From Humibacter sp049446075 (lineage in GTDB: Bacteria > Actinomycetota > Actinomycetes > Actinomycetales > Microbacteriaceae): a DNA stretch of 64,000 nt. The notes under the pieces are model-generated. The model saw only the letters and a list, made by a program, of their open reading frames with translations. It was not told the origin of the DNA and ran no database searches. The position numbers and the translations under genes are program-made. The stretch is taken from NCBI RefSeq assembly GCF_049446075.1, contig NZ_JBMSEB010000001.1, positions 2,542,001-2,606,000 of the forward strand. The letters run 5' to 3'. Below, piece by piece: positions 25,184 through 33,304 of the stretch; within the stretch, counting starts at the first letter, position 1; every line of letters starts with the position of its first letter.

Positions 25184-25209
25184 CGCGCGGTACTCAACCA
25201 GCGGTGGGG
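25184..25209. repeat. Half copy of the REP-like element
   Basis: GCGCGCGGTACTCAACCAGCGGTGG follows the HAD stop codon directly. It matches the right half of the element at 13134-13180 (GATACTCAACCGGCGGTGG). The left half with GGTTTCGATACG is missing. Confidence 0.65.
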
Positions 25210-25271
25210 TTGCCCCTGGCCCCACTCAGGGGGTCTTTGTTACCCTCGAACCTTGAGTGCTCCCGCCCGAC

Positions 25272-25336
25272 GCGAGCGCTCGCCCCCAACGAATTCGTTG
25301 CGGCGCCTGGAGTAGGCGCTGCGATACCCGGAGTCC
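25272..25336 (+). promoter_or_regulatory. Structured 5' leader of a secreted protein
   Basis: Three palindromes sit in a row before the ATG at 25337. They are GCGAGCGCTCGC (25272-25283), CAACGAATTCGTTG (25287-25300) and a hairpin pairing GCGGCGCC (25300-25307) with GGCGCTGC (25315-25322) around a 7-base loop. GGAG follows just before the ATG. The centre EcoRI-type palindrome could be a protein site and the last hairpin could limit ribosome access. No known riboswitch consensus was recognised. Confidence 0.45.
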
Positions 25337-26140
25337 ATGACTGCTTACCCCACTCGACGCGCCGCGCGTGAGGCATCCGCCTCAGCCGCTCGGCCTGCTC
25401 GGACGAAGCGGCGCGTGGCATCCACTCGTCGCCGAACGGATGCCGTCACCACCTCGGTAGCACACCGCGCGGACCCAAGGCCGTGGCGCTCGCCTATTCG
25501 CGTGACGGCCGCAGCGGCGGCGGCCATCTTCCTCGCAGGCAGCGCGATCGTGGCGCTGCCTGCGAACGCCGCCACCTCACCGACCGGCACCGTGTATGCG
25601 AATCAACTGCTCGCGCACACGTCGCTGGCCAAGCAGTCGCTGCACGTGGCGGGCGACGTTGCGCAGCAGACCGTGGAGCAGCCCAAGTACGACTCGGCCG
25701 GATTCACCAGGCCCGACGGCGGCGCGGCCATCACGGTGGGCGGCACGACGAATGTGGACTGGGCTGCGATGGTGCTGCAGGACGGGCACTTCCCGGTAAC
25801 TCCGAACAACCTCACCGTGATGCTGCAGTGGATGGACTCGGAGAACGATCCGCACAGCTGGTGGCTGCGGAACAACCCGCTGAACAACGGGTTGGGCTCG
25901 GGCGGCGGAGCGGGCTTCGGCAGCTACGACAACCTGACGATCGCGGCGTCCTACGTCGCACAGCAACTGCGGCGCGATCTGTTCTCCGGCATCGCCCAGG
26001 CGTTCGACTCGAACGCCGCGGTCTCCGTCAGCGTGCAGGCGATCATCGAATCGCCGTGGGCAGGCGGCCATTACAACTATGGTGCGATCTGGCATTCCGT
26101 CGACGTGCCGATCGTTTCTGCGCCGGCCGCTGACTGGTAG
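25337..26140 (+). CDS. Secreted protein, possible cell-wall-associated hydrolase
   Basis: This is a 267-residue protein. About 55 residues of Arg/Ala-rich sequence precede a hydrophobic export segment (VTAAAAAAIFLAGSAIVAL) ending in PANAA, a likely signal-peptidase site. The mature part contains VDWAAMVLQDGHFPVTPNNL, MLQWMDSENDPHSWWLRNNPLN, a Gly-rich stretch and ASYVAQQLRRDLFSG, ending with GGHYNYGAIW. The NNPLN/GSYDNL pattern recalls lysozyme-like or glucosaminidase-like exported hydrolases, but I cannot name a family or catalytic residues with certainty. It has an unusually structured leader. Confidence 0.65.
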   Translation: MTAYPTRRAAREASASAARPARTKRRVASTRRRTDAVTTSVAHRADPRPWRSPIRVTAAAAAAIFLAGSAIVALPANAATSPTGTVYANQLLAHTSLAKQSLHVAGDVAQQTVEQPKYDSAGFTRPDGGAAITVGGTTNVDWAAMVLQDGHFPVTPNNLTVMLQWMDSENDPHSWWLRNNPLNNGLGSGGGAGFGSYDNLTIAASYVAQQLRRDLFSGIAQAFDSNAAVSVSVQAIIESPWAGGHYNYGAIWHSVDVPIVSAPAADW

Positions 26141-26184
26141 GACGCACCCGTGGGCGGCACAGCGGCCCGGCTAGCATCACGTCA

Positions 26185-27294
26185 GTGACCGAACCGCACC
26201 GTCTCACTCGCCAGGAGGCGCGTCGCATCGCCGTGCGCGCCCAGCTGCTGGATGCCGCGCGCCCGGTCGACATGCTCGACACCGTTCGCAGGCTCACGCT
26301 GGTGCAGTACGAGCCCACTGCCGCGGTCGCGCCGAGCGCCGACCTCGTGCTGTGGAGCCGGCTAGGACGTTTCTATCGCCCCGAGGATCTGCAGCGAGCA
26401 CTGGCATCCCACGTGATCGTCGAGTTGCGCAGCATGATGCGGCCGGCGAACGACGTTGCCCTGTATCGGGGAGAAATGCAGGAGTGGCCGGGTAAGGATG
26501 CTCCTGGCTGGGCGCGCGCGCAGGCAGAGTGGGTGGAGACGAACGACGCACTGCGGCGAGACATCCTCGACCGCATTCGGCGTGGCGGCCCGATGATCTC
26601 GCGGGACCTGCCCGACGACAAGTGTGTGGAGCCGTGGCGATCCAGCGGCTGGAACACCGGCCGCAACGCCGCCATGATGCTCGAGTTCATGGAGCAGCGC
26701 GGCGAGGTAGCGGTCGCCGGTCGTCTCGGCCGCGAGCGCCGGTGGGACCTTGCCGAGCGCGTCTACCCCGATGACCCCGTTGTGCCCCTCGAGGATGCCG
26801 AACGTGAGCGCCGCGCTCGCCGCCTGCGGTCCCTCGGCATCGCCCGCTCGCGCACCACCCAGACGCAGTTCGAGCCGATGGATGTCGGCGACGCCGGCGA
26901 ACCAGCCGTGATCGAGGGCGTGCGTGGGACCTGGCGGGTGGATCCAGGGGCGCTGGCCTACGTCGAAGACTTCACCGGGCGCACGGCGATTCTCTCCCCA
27001 TTCGACCGCCTCGTCTTCGACCGCAAACGCCTGGCCGAACTCTTCGAGTTCGACTATCAACTCGGCCTGTACAAGCCGGTGGCGCAGCGCCGGTTCGGCT
27101 TCTACCCCCTTCCCGTGCTGCACGGCGACCGACTGGTGGGCAAAGTGGATGCGACGAGCGACCTGCCGGCATCCGTCCTTCGCATCCACCGGGTGCACGA
27201 AGACGAGTCGTTCACGCGTGAGTTGACGGATGCCGTGCGCAGCGAACTCGAAAGCCTCGCAGAGATGCTGCGCCTTCGGCTCGAGTTCGAGTAG
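26185..27294 (+). CDS. Winged-helix HTH_42 protein, YcaQ/AlkZ-like
   Basis: This 369-residue protein belongs to the HTH_42 family, which includes the DNA interstrand-crosslink glycosylases YcaQ and AlkZ. Conserved parts are LTRQEARRIAVRAQLLD, VQYEPTAAVAPSADLVLWSRLG, a middle LPDDKCVEPWRSSGWNTGRN and the end LSPFDRLVFDRKRLAELFEFDY, followed by GFYPLPVLHGDRLVGKVD. The position of the catalytic QxD (YcaQ) or QxQ (AlkZ) motif reads Gln-Tyr-Glu, so activity is uncertain. GTG start, seven bases after TAGCAT, indicates a leaderless mRNA. Confidence 0.8.
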   Translation: MTEPHRLTRQEARRIAVRAQLLDAARPVDMLDTVRRLTLVQYEPTAAVAPSADLVLWSRLGRFYRPEDLQRALASHVIVELRSMMRPANDVALYRGEMQEWPGKDAPGWARAQAEWVETNDALRRDILDRIRRGGPMISRDLPDDKCVEPWRSSGWNTGRNAAMMLEFMEQRGEVAVAGRLGRERRWDLAERVYPDDPVVPLEDAERERRARRLRSLGIARSRTTQTQFEPMDVGDAGEPAVIEGVRGTWRVDPGALAYVEDFTGRTAILSPFDRLVFDRKRLAELFEFDYQLGLYKPVAQRRFGFYPLPVLHGDRLVGKVDATSDLPASVLRIHRVHEDESFTRELTDAVRSELESLAEMLRLRLEFE

Positions 27295-27322
27295 CGGCGC
27301 GGGCTCGGTAGACTCGGCGGCT

Positions 27323-27407
27323 GGAGGGCTGTCCGAGCGGCCGATGGAGCTGGTCTTGAAAACCAGTGGGCGGAAACGCCTCGTGGGTTCGAATCCCACG
27401 CCCTCCG
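27323..27407 (+). tRNA. tRNA-Ser (anticodon TGA)
   Basis: The 7-bp acceptor stem GGAGGGC/GCCCTCC, the anticodon stem CTGGT/ACCAG with loop CTTGAAA, a long class-II variable arm and the T-arm GTGGGTTCGAATCCCAC are all present. The anticodon is TGA, reading UCA-type serine codons. The CCA end is not encoded; the discriminator base is G27407. A promoter-like TAGACT lies at 27309-27314. The integrase fragment directly behind it suggests that the 3' end served as an attachment site. Confidence 0.95.
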
Positions 27408-27472
27408 CTTGAGTGAGCGGCCCAAAGTTCCTTGAGAACACTGGGAACGCGAGGGTCGTTGGGTGTGTCCAG

Positions 27473-27667
27473 CTACCGTTTGACGACAGATTTGACGACA
27501 ATCCACTTCTCGCGGGCCTCATCGAGCGCCACTGCAACGGCGTCAAGGTCATCGTCGAAGAGGTCTGCGTAGACATCGAGAGTCATCGCCGCCGAGGCGT
27601 GTCCCAGCATGCGTTGCACTGCCTTCACGACGAGCGGGAGCTCGGACACTAAGACCAGCGGGGACAC
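27473..27667 (-). pseudogene. Tyrosine recombinase (integrase), C-terminal fragment
   Basis: Only the end of a phage-type integrase is left. VKAVQRMLGHASAAM followed by TLDVYADLFDDDLDAV contains the box-II His and the catalytic Tyr, then an ordinary C-terminal helix. The Arg of box I, the rest of box II and the N-terminal domains are absent, and the residues before VKAVQ do not match the family. It lies 66 bases from the tRNA-Ser end, pointing away from it into the island, as integrases beside attachment sites often do. A second, more decayed copy is at 32655-32757. Confidence 0.8.
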
Positions 27668-27756
27668 AAAGAAATGGGGACGGTGGTGACCGCCACATGA
27701 GGGCCGTTCCGCCCTGGACGATCACCTGGACGAGAGCCGTTCAAGGAGCAGCTCGC

Positions 27757-27773
27757 CCCCGCTGGCGGGGTTT
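27757..27773 (+). terminator. Short hairpin with T-run
   Basis: CCCCG (27757-27761) pairs with CGGGG (27766-27770) around CTGG and is followed by TTT. It lies in a 245-base stretch without a gene between the integrase fragment and the DUF664 gene. Confidence 0.35.
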
Positions 27774-27912
27774 CCGTGACAAGCGGAGAGTCGGTCTAGG
27801 AGCTACACTGCCGGCGCTGGTCGCCTCTGCGGCGACGTGCTTGCCGCCCGCAGCCGACCTGGGCATGGTCATCACCGTTGCATGCGTCGACGGTGAGAAC
27901 AATAATCGCGGG

Positions 27913-28494
27913 GTGGCTCCCACTGAACGTGACGACCAATCGCTGCCTGAGAGATGGACGCCCTCGACTGTGTACCTCGACATGTGGGTCGATCCGGATG
28001 ATGATCCCCGTGAGAAGGCTCCGCGACCGGCTGGAGAGTTGGCCACGCTGCTCGACTATCTGCGGAGGTACCGGCTCACTCTCGAGATGAAGTGTGCCGA
28101 CCTGAACGCCGAGCAGCTCGCGAGCCGTTCGGTGCCGCCTTCGACGATGTCTCTGCTCGGCCTGGTCCGCCATCTGAGCGAGGTCGAGCGCAGTTGGTTC
28201 CGTCGGGATCTTGCCGGACAGGATGCGCCGTCGCTGTACTGCGCCGACGACCACGACGGTGACTGGAACGGCGCTCTGGCCGACTCTGGACTCGTGGACG
28301 AAGCGTGGCGCATCTGGCGGCAGGAGGTGGCGTTCGCCGAACAGTTCGCCGCCAACCTAGAGGATCTCGGAGCCCAGGGCACGAGCGGCAGACCGGCTCG
28401 CGACATCCTCGTGCACATGATCGAGGAATATGCGCGCCACTGCGGACACGCTGACCTACTGCGCGAACGCATCGACGGCCGCGTCGGTCAGTAG
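27913..28494 (+). CDS. DinB-like DUF664 protein
   Basis: This 193-residue protein is of the DinB/DUF664 four-helix-bundle superfamily, which often bind metal or act as bacillithiol/mycothiol-dependent transferases. Family features are ELATLLDYLRRYRLTLEMKC, a first His in LLGLVRHLSEVERSWFRRDL and the terminal ILVHMIEEYARHCGHADLLRE with two more His. The GTG at 27913 is chosen because AATAAT ends six bases before it; an in-frame ATG at 27865 is possible. Its substrate is unknown. Confidence 0.8.
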   Translation: MAPTERDDQSLPERWTPSTVYLDMWVDPDDDPREKAPRPAGELATLLDYLRRYRLTLEMKCADLNAEQLASRSVPPSTMSLLGLVRHLSEVERSWFRRDLAGQDAPSLYCADDHDGDWNGALADSGLVDEAWRIWRQEVAFAEQFAANLEDLGAQGTSGRPARDILVHMIEEYARHCGHADLLRERIDGRVGQ

Positions 28495-28576
28495 GCGGCC
28501 GCTCTCCGCTAGAGGTCTTCTCTCAGAGTCTTCGGGATTCTCGAGTTGCGGGGTGGCAAACGTGTATTGGTGAAGG

Positions 28577-29908
28577 TCAGACACCGCGACGCCTTCGGGC
28601 TCGTCTGTGCCTAGTCAACGAGTCCGGGCCCGCATGAGCCAACGGGTCCGAATACGACAACTGGGTGAGCTTCGACACGAGGAACGACCGTTCGGCCTCG
28701 GACGGCGCAAGGGCCACGGCCTCCTTGTAGTAGGAAGCAGCCTCCGCACGTCGGCCGAGCCGCCGTAACAGGTCGCCTCGTGTGGCGGGCAGCAGGTAGT
28801 AATTCGCGAGTTTGCCCTCCGCGACGATGCCCTCCACGAGCCGGAGTCCGACCTCCGGGCCGTCCGCCATGGCGACCGCCACTGCCCGGTTGAGCTCGAT
28901 GACGGGCGATCGAACGACGAATGCGAGCTCTCCATACAGGTCGGCTATTCGTGGAAAGTTCATGGTGTCCAGGGCGTGGTGGGCTGCGATGCTCGCCTCC
29001 AAAAAGTACCGGCCGCCAGGTTCCTGTCGGTGCCCCAACCGCATGGACACTGTGTTCAGTAGGTCAACGGCCTCCGCGATCGCTTCGCGGTCCCACAAGG
29101 TGCGATCCTGCTCGCCGAGCAAGGTCGGCTCTCCCTGCGGCGTGAATCGCGCTAGGTCGCGTGAGCTGTGCAACAGCATCAACGCCAGCAGGCTCTGGGC
29201 CTCGCACAGTTGTTCGGGTTCAGTGAGGAATTCAAGAAACGCTCGCGTCAGCCTGATCGCTTCGGCCTCCAGGGCCCTGTCGATCCGCGAGCTGCGACCG
29301 GTTCCCGTGTATCCCTCGTTGAAGAGCAGGTAGAGGACGGAGAGGATGGCGTCGGTCCGGTCGATGAGCTGTTTCGGCGATGGAAAGCGGAATCCCGTGC
29401 CGGCGTCCTTGATCTTGGCTCTTGCCCTGACAAGCCGCTTTGTCATGGTGGGAATGCTGACGAGGAAAGCTCGCGCCGTCGCTTCGAGGCTCAGTCCCGC
29501 GACCGTGCGGAGGGTGAGCGCGATGCACGAGTCGGTGGACAGCGCTGTATCGCAGCAAATGAAGATCAAGCTCAGCCGGTCGTCGATCGCTCGGTCGTCG
29601 CCCGAACCCTGCCTGGTCTCACTGTCCAGGGTGAGGTCGTACGCGATCCGGCCGAGCGCACGCTGCTCGCGGGCATCGCTGCGGACGCGATCGATCGCTC
29701 TATTCTTCGCAACGGTCGTCAACCATCCACCCGGATTGGCTGGTATTCCGCGCTCGGTCCAGGTGTGGAGCGCCTTGATGAAGGCATCCTGCATGCAGTC
29801 CTCGGCCAGGTCCCAGTCGCCTGTCACGCGAACGACGTGGGCGACGATCCGGGCTGCTTCCTCTGCGAAAGCCGCGTCGACCGCATTCTGAACGTTCGGT
29901 GGAGTCAT
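28577..29908 (-). CDS. ECF42-type RNA polymerase sigma factor
   Basis: This 443-residue sigma factor has sigma regions 2 (RIVAHVVRVTGDWDLAEDCM, WLTTVAKNRAIDRVRSD) and 4 (GLSLEATARAFLVSIPTMTKRL). A long C-terminal extension of about 250 residues with TPR-like helices follows (LGRRAEAASYYKEAVALAPSE). That architecture is the ECF42 group, whose genes typically sit with DGPF-domain proteins and lack an anti-sigma factor. The upstream gene is such a DGPF protein and overlaps it by four bases (ATGA). The ATG at 29908 is therefore well supported. The inducing signal is unknown. Confidence 0.9.
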   Translation of the reverse strand: MTPPNVQNAVDAAFAEEAARIVAHVVRVTGDWDLAEDCMQDAFIKALHTWTERGIPANPGGWLTTVAKNRAIDRVRSDAREQRALGRIAYDLTLDSETRQGSGDDRAIDDRLSLIFICCDTALSTDSCIALTLRTVAGLSLEATARAFLVSIPTMTKRLVRARAKIKDAGTGFRFPSPKQLIDRTDAILSVLYLLFNEGYTGTGRSSRIDRALEAEAIRLTRAFLEFLTEPEQLCEAQSLLALMLLHSSRDLARFTPQGEPTLLGEQDRTLWDREAIAEAVDLLNTVSMRLGHRQEPGGRYFLEASIAAHHALDTMNFPRIADLYGELAFVVRSPVIELNRAVAVAMADGPEVGLRLVEGIVAEGKLANYYLLPATRGDLLRRLGRRAEAASYYKEAVALAPSEAERSFLVSKLTQLSYSDPLAHAGPDSLTRHRRARRRRGV

Positions 29909-30255
29909 GTCTCGCGAGGCGTATCGGCAAGCGGCCAGAAGGGGCGGATCTCGATCTGTCCGTACCGTGCCATGGGATGCCTCGAGGCCACATCGACGAC
30001 GTCTTCGAGGCTGTCGCACTCGAGGATGTCGAATCCGCCGATGTACTCCTTCGTCTCGACGAACGGCCCATCGGTAACTATCAACCTGCCGTCTCGCACT
30101 TTGACCGTGGCCGCGTCGCGGGGTCCACGCAAGCGGTCGCCTGCGATGGCGATTCCACGACGATCCACCTCGGCTTGCCACTCCATAAGGGTTTCGTCGT
30201 CGGCTGGAATCTCCTCGGCAGTCGAGTCGGTGCAGATGAAGAGCATGTAGCGCAC
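29905..30255 (-). CDS. YCII-related DGPF-domain protein
   Basis: This 116-residue protein starts at GTG with a GGAG site (RYMLFICTDSTAEEIPADDE). It contains the family motif VTDGPFVETKEYIGGFDILE and a final GQIEIRPFW. It has the ferredoxin-like fold of YCII proteins. In other Actinobacteria such genes are co-transcribed with ECF42 sigma factors and are controlled by them, but their molecular function is unknown. Translation is coupled to the sigma gene by an ATGA overlap. Confidence 0.88.
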   Translation of the reverse strand: MRYMLFICTDSTAEEIPADDETLMEWQAEVDRRGIAIAGDRLRGPRDAATVKVRDGRLIVTDGPFVETKEYIGGFDILECDSLEDVVDVASRHPMARYGQIEIRPFWPLADTPRET

Positions 30256-30813
30256 GGGATCTCCAATCGATTGGTTACCCAGACGACGAACGAGCCCTCT
30301 CGAAACAGACATTTCCGGCGGCGAATCATTCGTTCTCGCGAGGTTCTGTCCTCCGAGTGGCCCGGCGAGCGTTGGTACCGCATGTTCAAGGCTCTCGAAG
30401 ACAAGGATGCCCGGTCGGCGATGCCGTCCCGTTCCGCGCGGAGGAGTTCGCCGGTGCGCTCGACCGTCACGTGGATACAACGTGCGCTGACCCCCTTCAC
30501 GGCGGGGAAGATCCGTCGTTCAGTGCTTCCGAGCACGTCACGGCCACTGCGCGCCGGCGCTCCCTCCGCCCCGGTCACCTGGCCTGATCCGGGCTCCACC
30601 TTCGATCCGTACTCACCGGAGGCGGTTCATAGTCACGGATACCCGCGCATGCTTGCCTGACGGCCAGGGGCATCCGAACGGGCAGAGTCATGCCTTGCCG
30701 GTAGGGGCGGGCCGCCGTAAAGGCCGTCGTATTTCGCTACGGAGAACTCAGACCCGCCTACGTCCGCGATGCCCGCAACCAATTGTCGTTCCGTCCCCGA
30801 TGCTGCGGATGAT
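30256..30813. other. 558-base stretch without a convincing gene
   Basis: Open frames on both strands are short or lack a recognisable family, a ribosome site and consistent third-position bias. One plus-strand segment (WPGERWYRMFKALEDKDAR near 30360-30415) looks protein-like but is not kept open in a sensible gene. It could be a decayed gene in the acquired region. Confidence 0.5.
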
Positions 30814-31641
30814 TCACAGCCCGTCTTGGTCGTTCCAGTGCTCCTGCCACCGCCAGTCGATCGGTTCTGTCGCTCGCTGGTAGCGGATGTCTGTCGACAA
30901 ACGGATTCGTCGCTCAAGATCGACGTTGTCCGTCGAAGCGTGAACCATGTATGCGGAATGCACCACGACGTCACCTGCACGATAGTCAGCGGTCAGCCAT
31001 CGGGAATCGTGCTCATCGGCGAGCCCGGGCAGATCGGCAGTCATGGAACGGGCGGGCGGGCGCACACCTTTGTCTCGTTCATCGGCGAGCGCCCAATGGT
31101 GGCTTCCCTCTAGGTAAGTCAGCCCGCCCATCTCGACGGGACAGTCTCCGAGGGGAATCCACATCGACAGGACGCGATCACTGCCCTCCCTGAGGTAGAC
31201 GAGGTCGTAGTGGGCCTGGGTGGCCGTTCCTATGCCGTTCTCACCAGGACGGATATGGCGGATGATCTTGCGCTTATGCAGGTGGACGGCGTCGTCAAAG
31301 AACCATGCGAACCAATCCCGAATGGATGGATGCGCGGTAAGTGCGGAGTAGTAGTCACCGGGCACGATGTCGTCGAACAAGATGCGTCGCAGCTCACCGC
31401 GATCTGTGGGCGCACCGGAATCTCGTCCTATTCCTGGCGCGAAGCTCTTATCGATCAGACCGATTGGGGAGAGTGCGCGGAAGTAGTACTCGCGGAAGGA
31501 CTGCACGACCTCGGGATCGAGATGGCCCGTCAAGTAGAGATAGCCGTCGGACCGGAGGCGGTCCCACAACCCGTCCCTGGAACTCCGTGCTGCATCGGGA
31601 ACAGGTGGCAGCTGTCCCAGGCGCGAGGGACTCTCGTTCAT
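30814..31641 (-). CDS. Phytanoyl-CoA dioxygenase (PhyH) family protein
   Basis: This is a 275-residue Fe(II)/2-oxoglutarate-dependent dioxygenase. The facial triad appears as the His-x-Asp in QAHYDLVYLREGS and a distal His in VVHSAYMVHAST, followed by the 2-oxoglutarate arginine region LERRIRLSTDIRYQ. SMWIPLGDCPVEMGGLTYLEGSHHW is the usual family core. The substrate is unknown; members hydroxylate lipids, amino acids or small natural products. The start is ATG 31641, with an in-frame GTG at 31665 as the alternative. It is divergent from an AraC regulator, a common pairing for sugar- or osmolyte-inducible enzymes. Confidence 0.85.
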   Translation of the reverse strand: MNESPSRLGQLPPVPDAARSSRDGLWDRLRSDGYLYLTGHLDPEVVQSFREYYFRALSPIGLIDKSFAPGIGRDSGAPTDRGELRRILFDDIVPGDYYSALTAHPSIRDWFAWFFDDAVHLHKRKIIRHIRPGENGIGTATQAHYDLVYLREGSDRVLSMWIPLGDCPVEMGGLTYLEGSHHWALADERDKGVRPPARSMTADLPGLADEHDSRWLTADYRAGDVVVHSAYMVHASTDNVDLERRIRLSTDIRYQRATEPIDWRWQEHWNDQDGL

Positions 31642-31749
31642 TACGTAACCGTTGGATGTCAACACAAGGCGAGCCTGGCCCAGCTAGTACTAAAGTTCGA
31701 TGGACAAACGCATCTTTCCCTTGTGTTTTCCTGCAGATGGTGATGACTG

Positions 31750-32586
31750 TTGGACAAATTCTCCCCGAGCTGGGCGGCGTTTTCCACGACGTCCGAGGCG
31801 CTGGTGGATCACTCGCTCGCTGTACTCGGCGTCGGAGGCCAGAGTGGGCGCATTCCACCTGTGACGAGGAGAACGCTTTCGTCCCACGGGCTACTGATCG
31901 TCGGTTCGGGTCGGGGTACGTTCACAAACCAATTCGGGATCGTTAGCGACGTCGTCGGGCCCTGCGCTCTCTGGCTTTTTCCAGGCGTACAGCACGGCTA
32001 CGGTCCTGATCGGGGAGGTTGGCAGGAACAGTGGATGCTCTTCGGCGGCATCAGCGCGCTGGTCTACGAGAACATTGGTGCCATCTCGCGCATCGAGCCG
32101 GTCATGCCGCTCCGGCACGAGTCCGACACCGTGGCGGCTTTGATCGGCGCTCTCCGGCAGAGGGTCGGCCTCGCCGGCGTCATCGACCGGTTGGCCGCTT
32201 CCTCGCTCGCGACTCAATTGCTCATCGAGGTCTTGTCCCTGGCCACCCGCAGGAGCGAGGGTCGATCGATCAAGGCGCTCCACGCCTTCTCAGCGATCGC
32301 GCACTTGAGCCTTCCGCTCGCCGACCGGGCACGCCGCCTAGGAATGACAGAGTCGGCCCTGCGCACATTGGTGTACCGCGAGACCGGCTTGACGCCGCAC
32401 GCATTTCTAATCGAACAGCGGATATCCCGAGCCAAGACGCTGCTGGCCACGACATCGCTCGGCATCGCAGCGATCGGGACCGCGGTCGGATTCAACGACC
32501 CGGCGTACTTCTCACGGATCTTCACCCGCCGAGTGGGATCCTCACCTAGCGCCTTTCGGCGACAGCACCCCGGCGGTGCCGTCTAG
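31750..32586 (+). CDS. AraC-family transcriptional regulator
   Basis: This 278-residue regulator has an N-terminal cupin-like ligand domain (LLIVGSGRGTFTNQFG, LWLFPGVQHGYGPDRGGW) and a C-terminal pair of helix-turn-helices. The second includes GIAAIGTAVGFNDPAYFSRIFTRRVGSSPSAFRR. The start is probably TTG at 31750, but no good ribosome site is visible and a later start is possible. It is divergent from the dioxygenase gene across about 108 bases, which presumably contain its binding sites, and should activate that gene in response to the substrate. Confidence 0.85.
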   Translation: MDKFSPSWAAFSTTSEALVDHSLAVLGVGGQSGRIPPVTRRTLSSHGLLIVGSGRGTFTNQFGIVSDVVGPCALWLFPGVQHGYGPDRGGWQEQWMLFGGISALVYENIGAISRIEPVMPLRHESDTVAALIGALRQRVGLAGVIDRLAASSLATQLLIEVLSLATRRSEGRSIKALHAFSAIAHLSLPLADRARRLGMTESALRTLVYRETGLTPHAFLIEQRISRAKTLLATTSLGIAAIGTAVGFNDPAYFSRIFTRRVGSSPSAFRRQHPGGAV

Positions 32587-32654
32587 TTGGAAAGGACTCC
32601 GCTCGCGTAACGGACCCGACGGCCTTGATGGTCTCGAAGTCGGAGTCGTCCCTA

Positions 32655-32757
32655 TCAAGCGCGCCGGAAGGCAAAAGAGGCGCCGAGCGCCATCGCTGCA
32701 GACGCGTGACCGAGCATCCGCTGGCCGACCTGACATGGGGCTGGAGTTGCGCCCGGT
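32655..32757 (-). pseudogene. Second, decayed integrase fragment
   Basis: One minus-strand frame reads QVGQRMLGHASAAMALGASF and then stops. It shares RMLGHASAAM with the fragment at 27473-27667 and with the box-II region of tyrosine recombinases, but the Tyr segment is replaced. Upstream, PHD-type sequence typical of the box-I/II linker is seen only in another frame. It is a frameshifted remnant and has no coding capacity. With the first fragment it brackets 27.4-32.8 kb. Confidence 0.5.
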
Positions 32758-32795
32758 CACTGCCGGATCGTGCGGAAGTTGCGGTTGCGGCTGCG

Positions 32796-33287
32796 CTAGC
32801 TGGCACGCTCGCGATCTTGCCGGCGGAGGCGGTATTCGCGGATGGTGAGGATGACGATGAAGATGTCGAACGCCGTCAAGCCGGCTAAGCCCCAGCTGGG
32901 GTGGGCGATCAGTTCGTAGCTTTGGTAGCCGATGAAGACGATGAGGAAGCCGATCAGACAGGGGTAGGCCCATAGTTGGCCGCGGAGCACCGCCACGACG
33001 AGGAAGACCTTGACTATGCCGTGTGCGAGTAGGTAGATCGCGCCGAACAGTGTCGTGGAGACGTTGAGTGTGTCCGCGTAGTGCACCAGGGTGTTGGCGA
33101 TGAAGTCGCCTGGGTCCTCGTGGAGTTCGTGTCGGGTGAGCGCGTGGACGGCACGGTCGATCTGCTGCGGGGTGACCAGCAGCAGCGCTATGCCGCCGAT
33201 GAGCTCGACGAGGCCATCGAGGCCTTTCAGGATCAGGCCGATGAAGAAGGTGCGATCCAGGAGGGCATGACCGGTGTGCGTCGCCAT
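32796..33287 (-). CDS. DUF2127 integral membrane protein
   Basis: This 163-residue protein has about four membrane helices. It starts with LLDRTFFIGLILKGLDGLVELIGG and includes FGAIYLLAHGIVKVFLVVAVLRG, then LWAYPCLIGFLIVFIGYQSYEL. This is the DUF2127 family, function unknown. The ATG at 33287 is seven bases from TAACAT on the minus strand, so its message should be leaderless. Its start codon is only 24 bases from the divergent ChrB-N gene, and an inverted repeat covers both promoters. The two are probably controlled together. Confidence 0.82.
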   Translation of the reverse strand: MATHTGHALLDRTFFIGLILKGLDGLVELIGGIALLLVTPQQIDRAVHALTRHELHEDPGDFIANTLVHYADTLNVSTTLFGAIYLLAHGIVKVFLVVAVLRGQLWAYPCLIGFLIVFIGYQSYELIAHPSWGLAGLTAFDIFIVILTIREYRLRRQDRERAS

Positions 33288-33304
33288 GTAACGGATGTTA
33301 CACT
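33287..33304. promoter_or_regulatory. Overlapping divergent leaderless promoters with shared operator
   Basis: TGTAAC-GGAT-GTTACA (33287-33302) is a perfect inverted repeat with 6-base arms. The -10 box of the plus gene is TACACT (33299-33304) and that of the minus gene is TAACAT (read from 33300 to 33295). Each ends seven bases before its own start codon. One bound protein would block both. Confidence 0.7.

Noticed and set aside
25210..25336. c-di-AMP (ydaO-type) riboswitch before the secreted protein
   Set aside because: The conserved ydaO blocks were not recognised; only simple palindromes and one hairpin are present.
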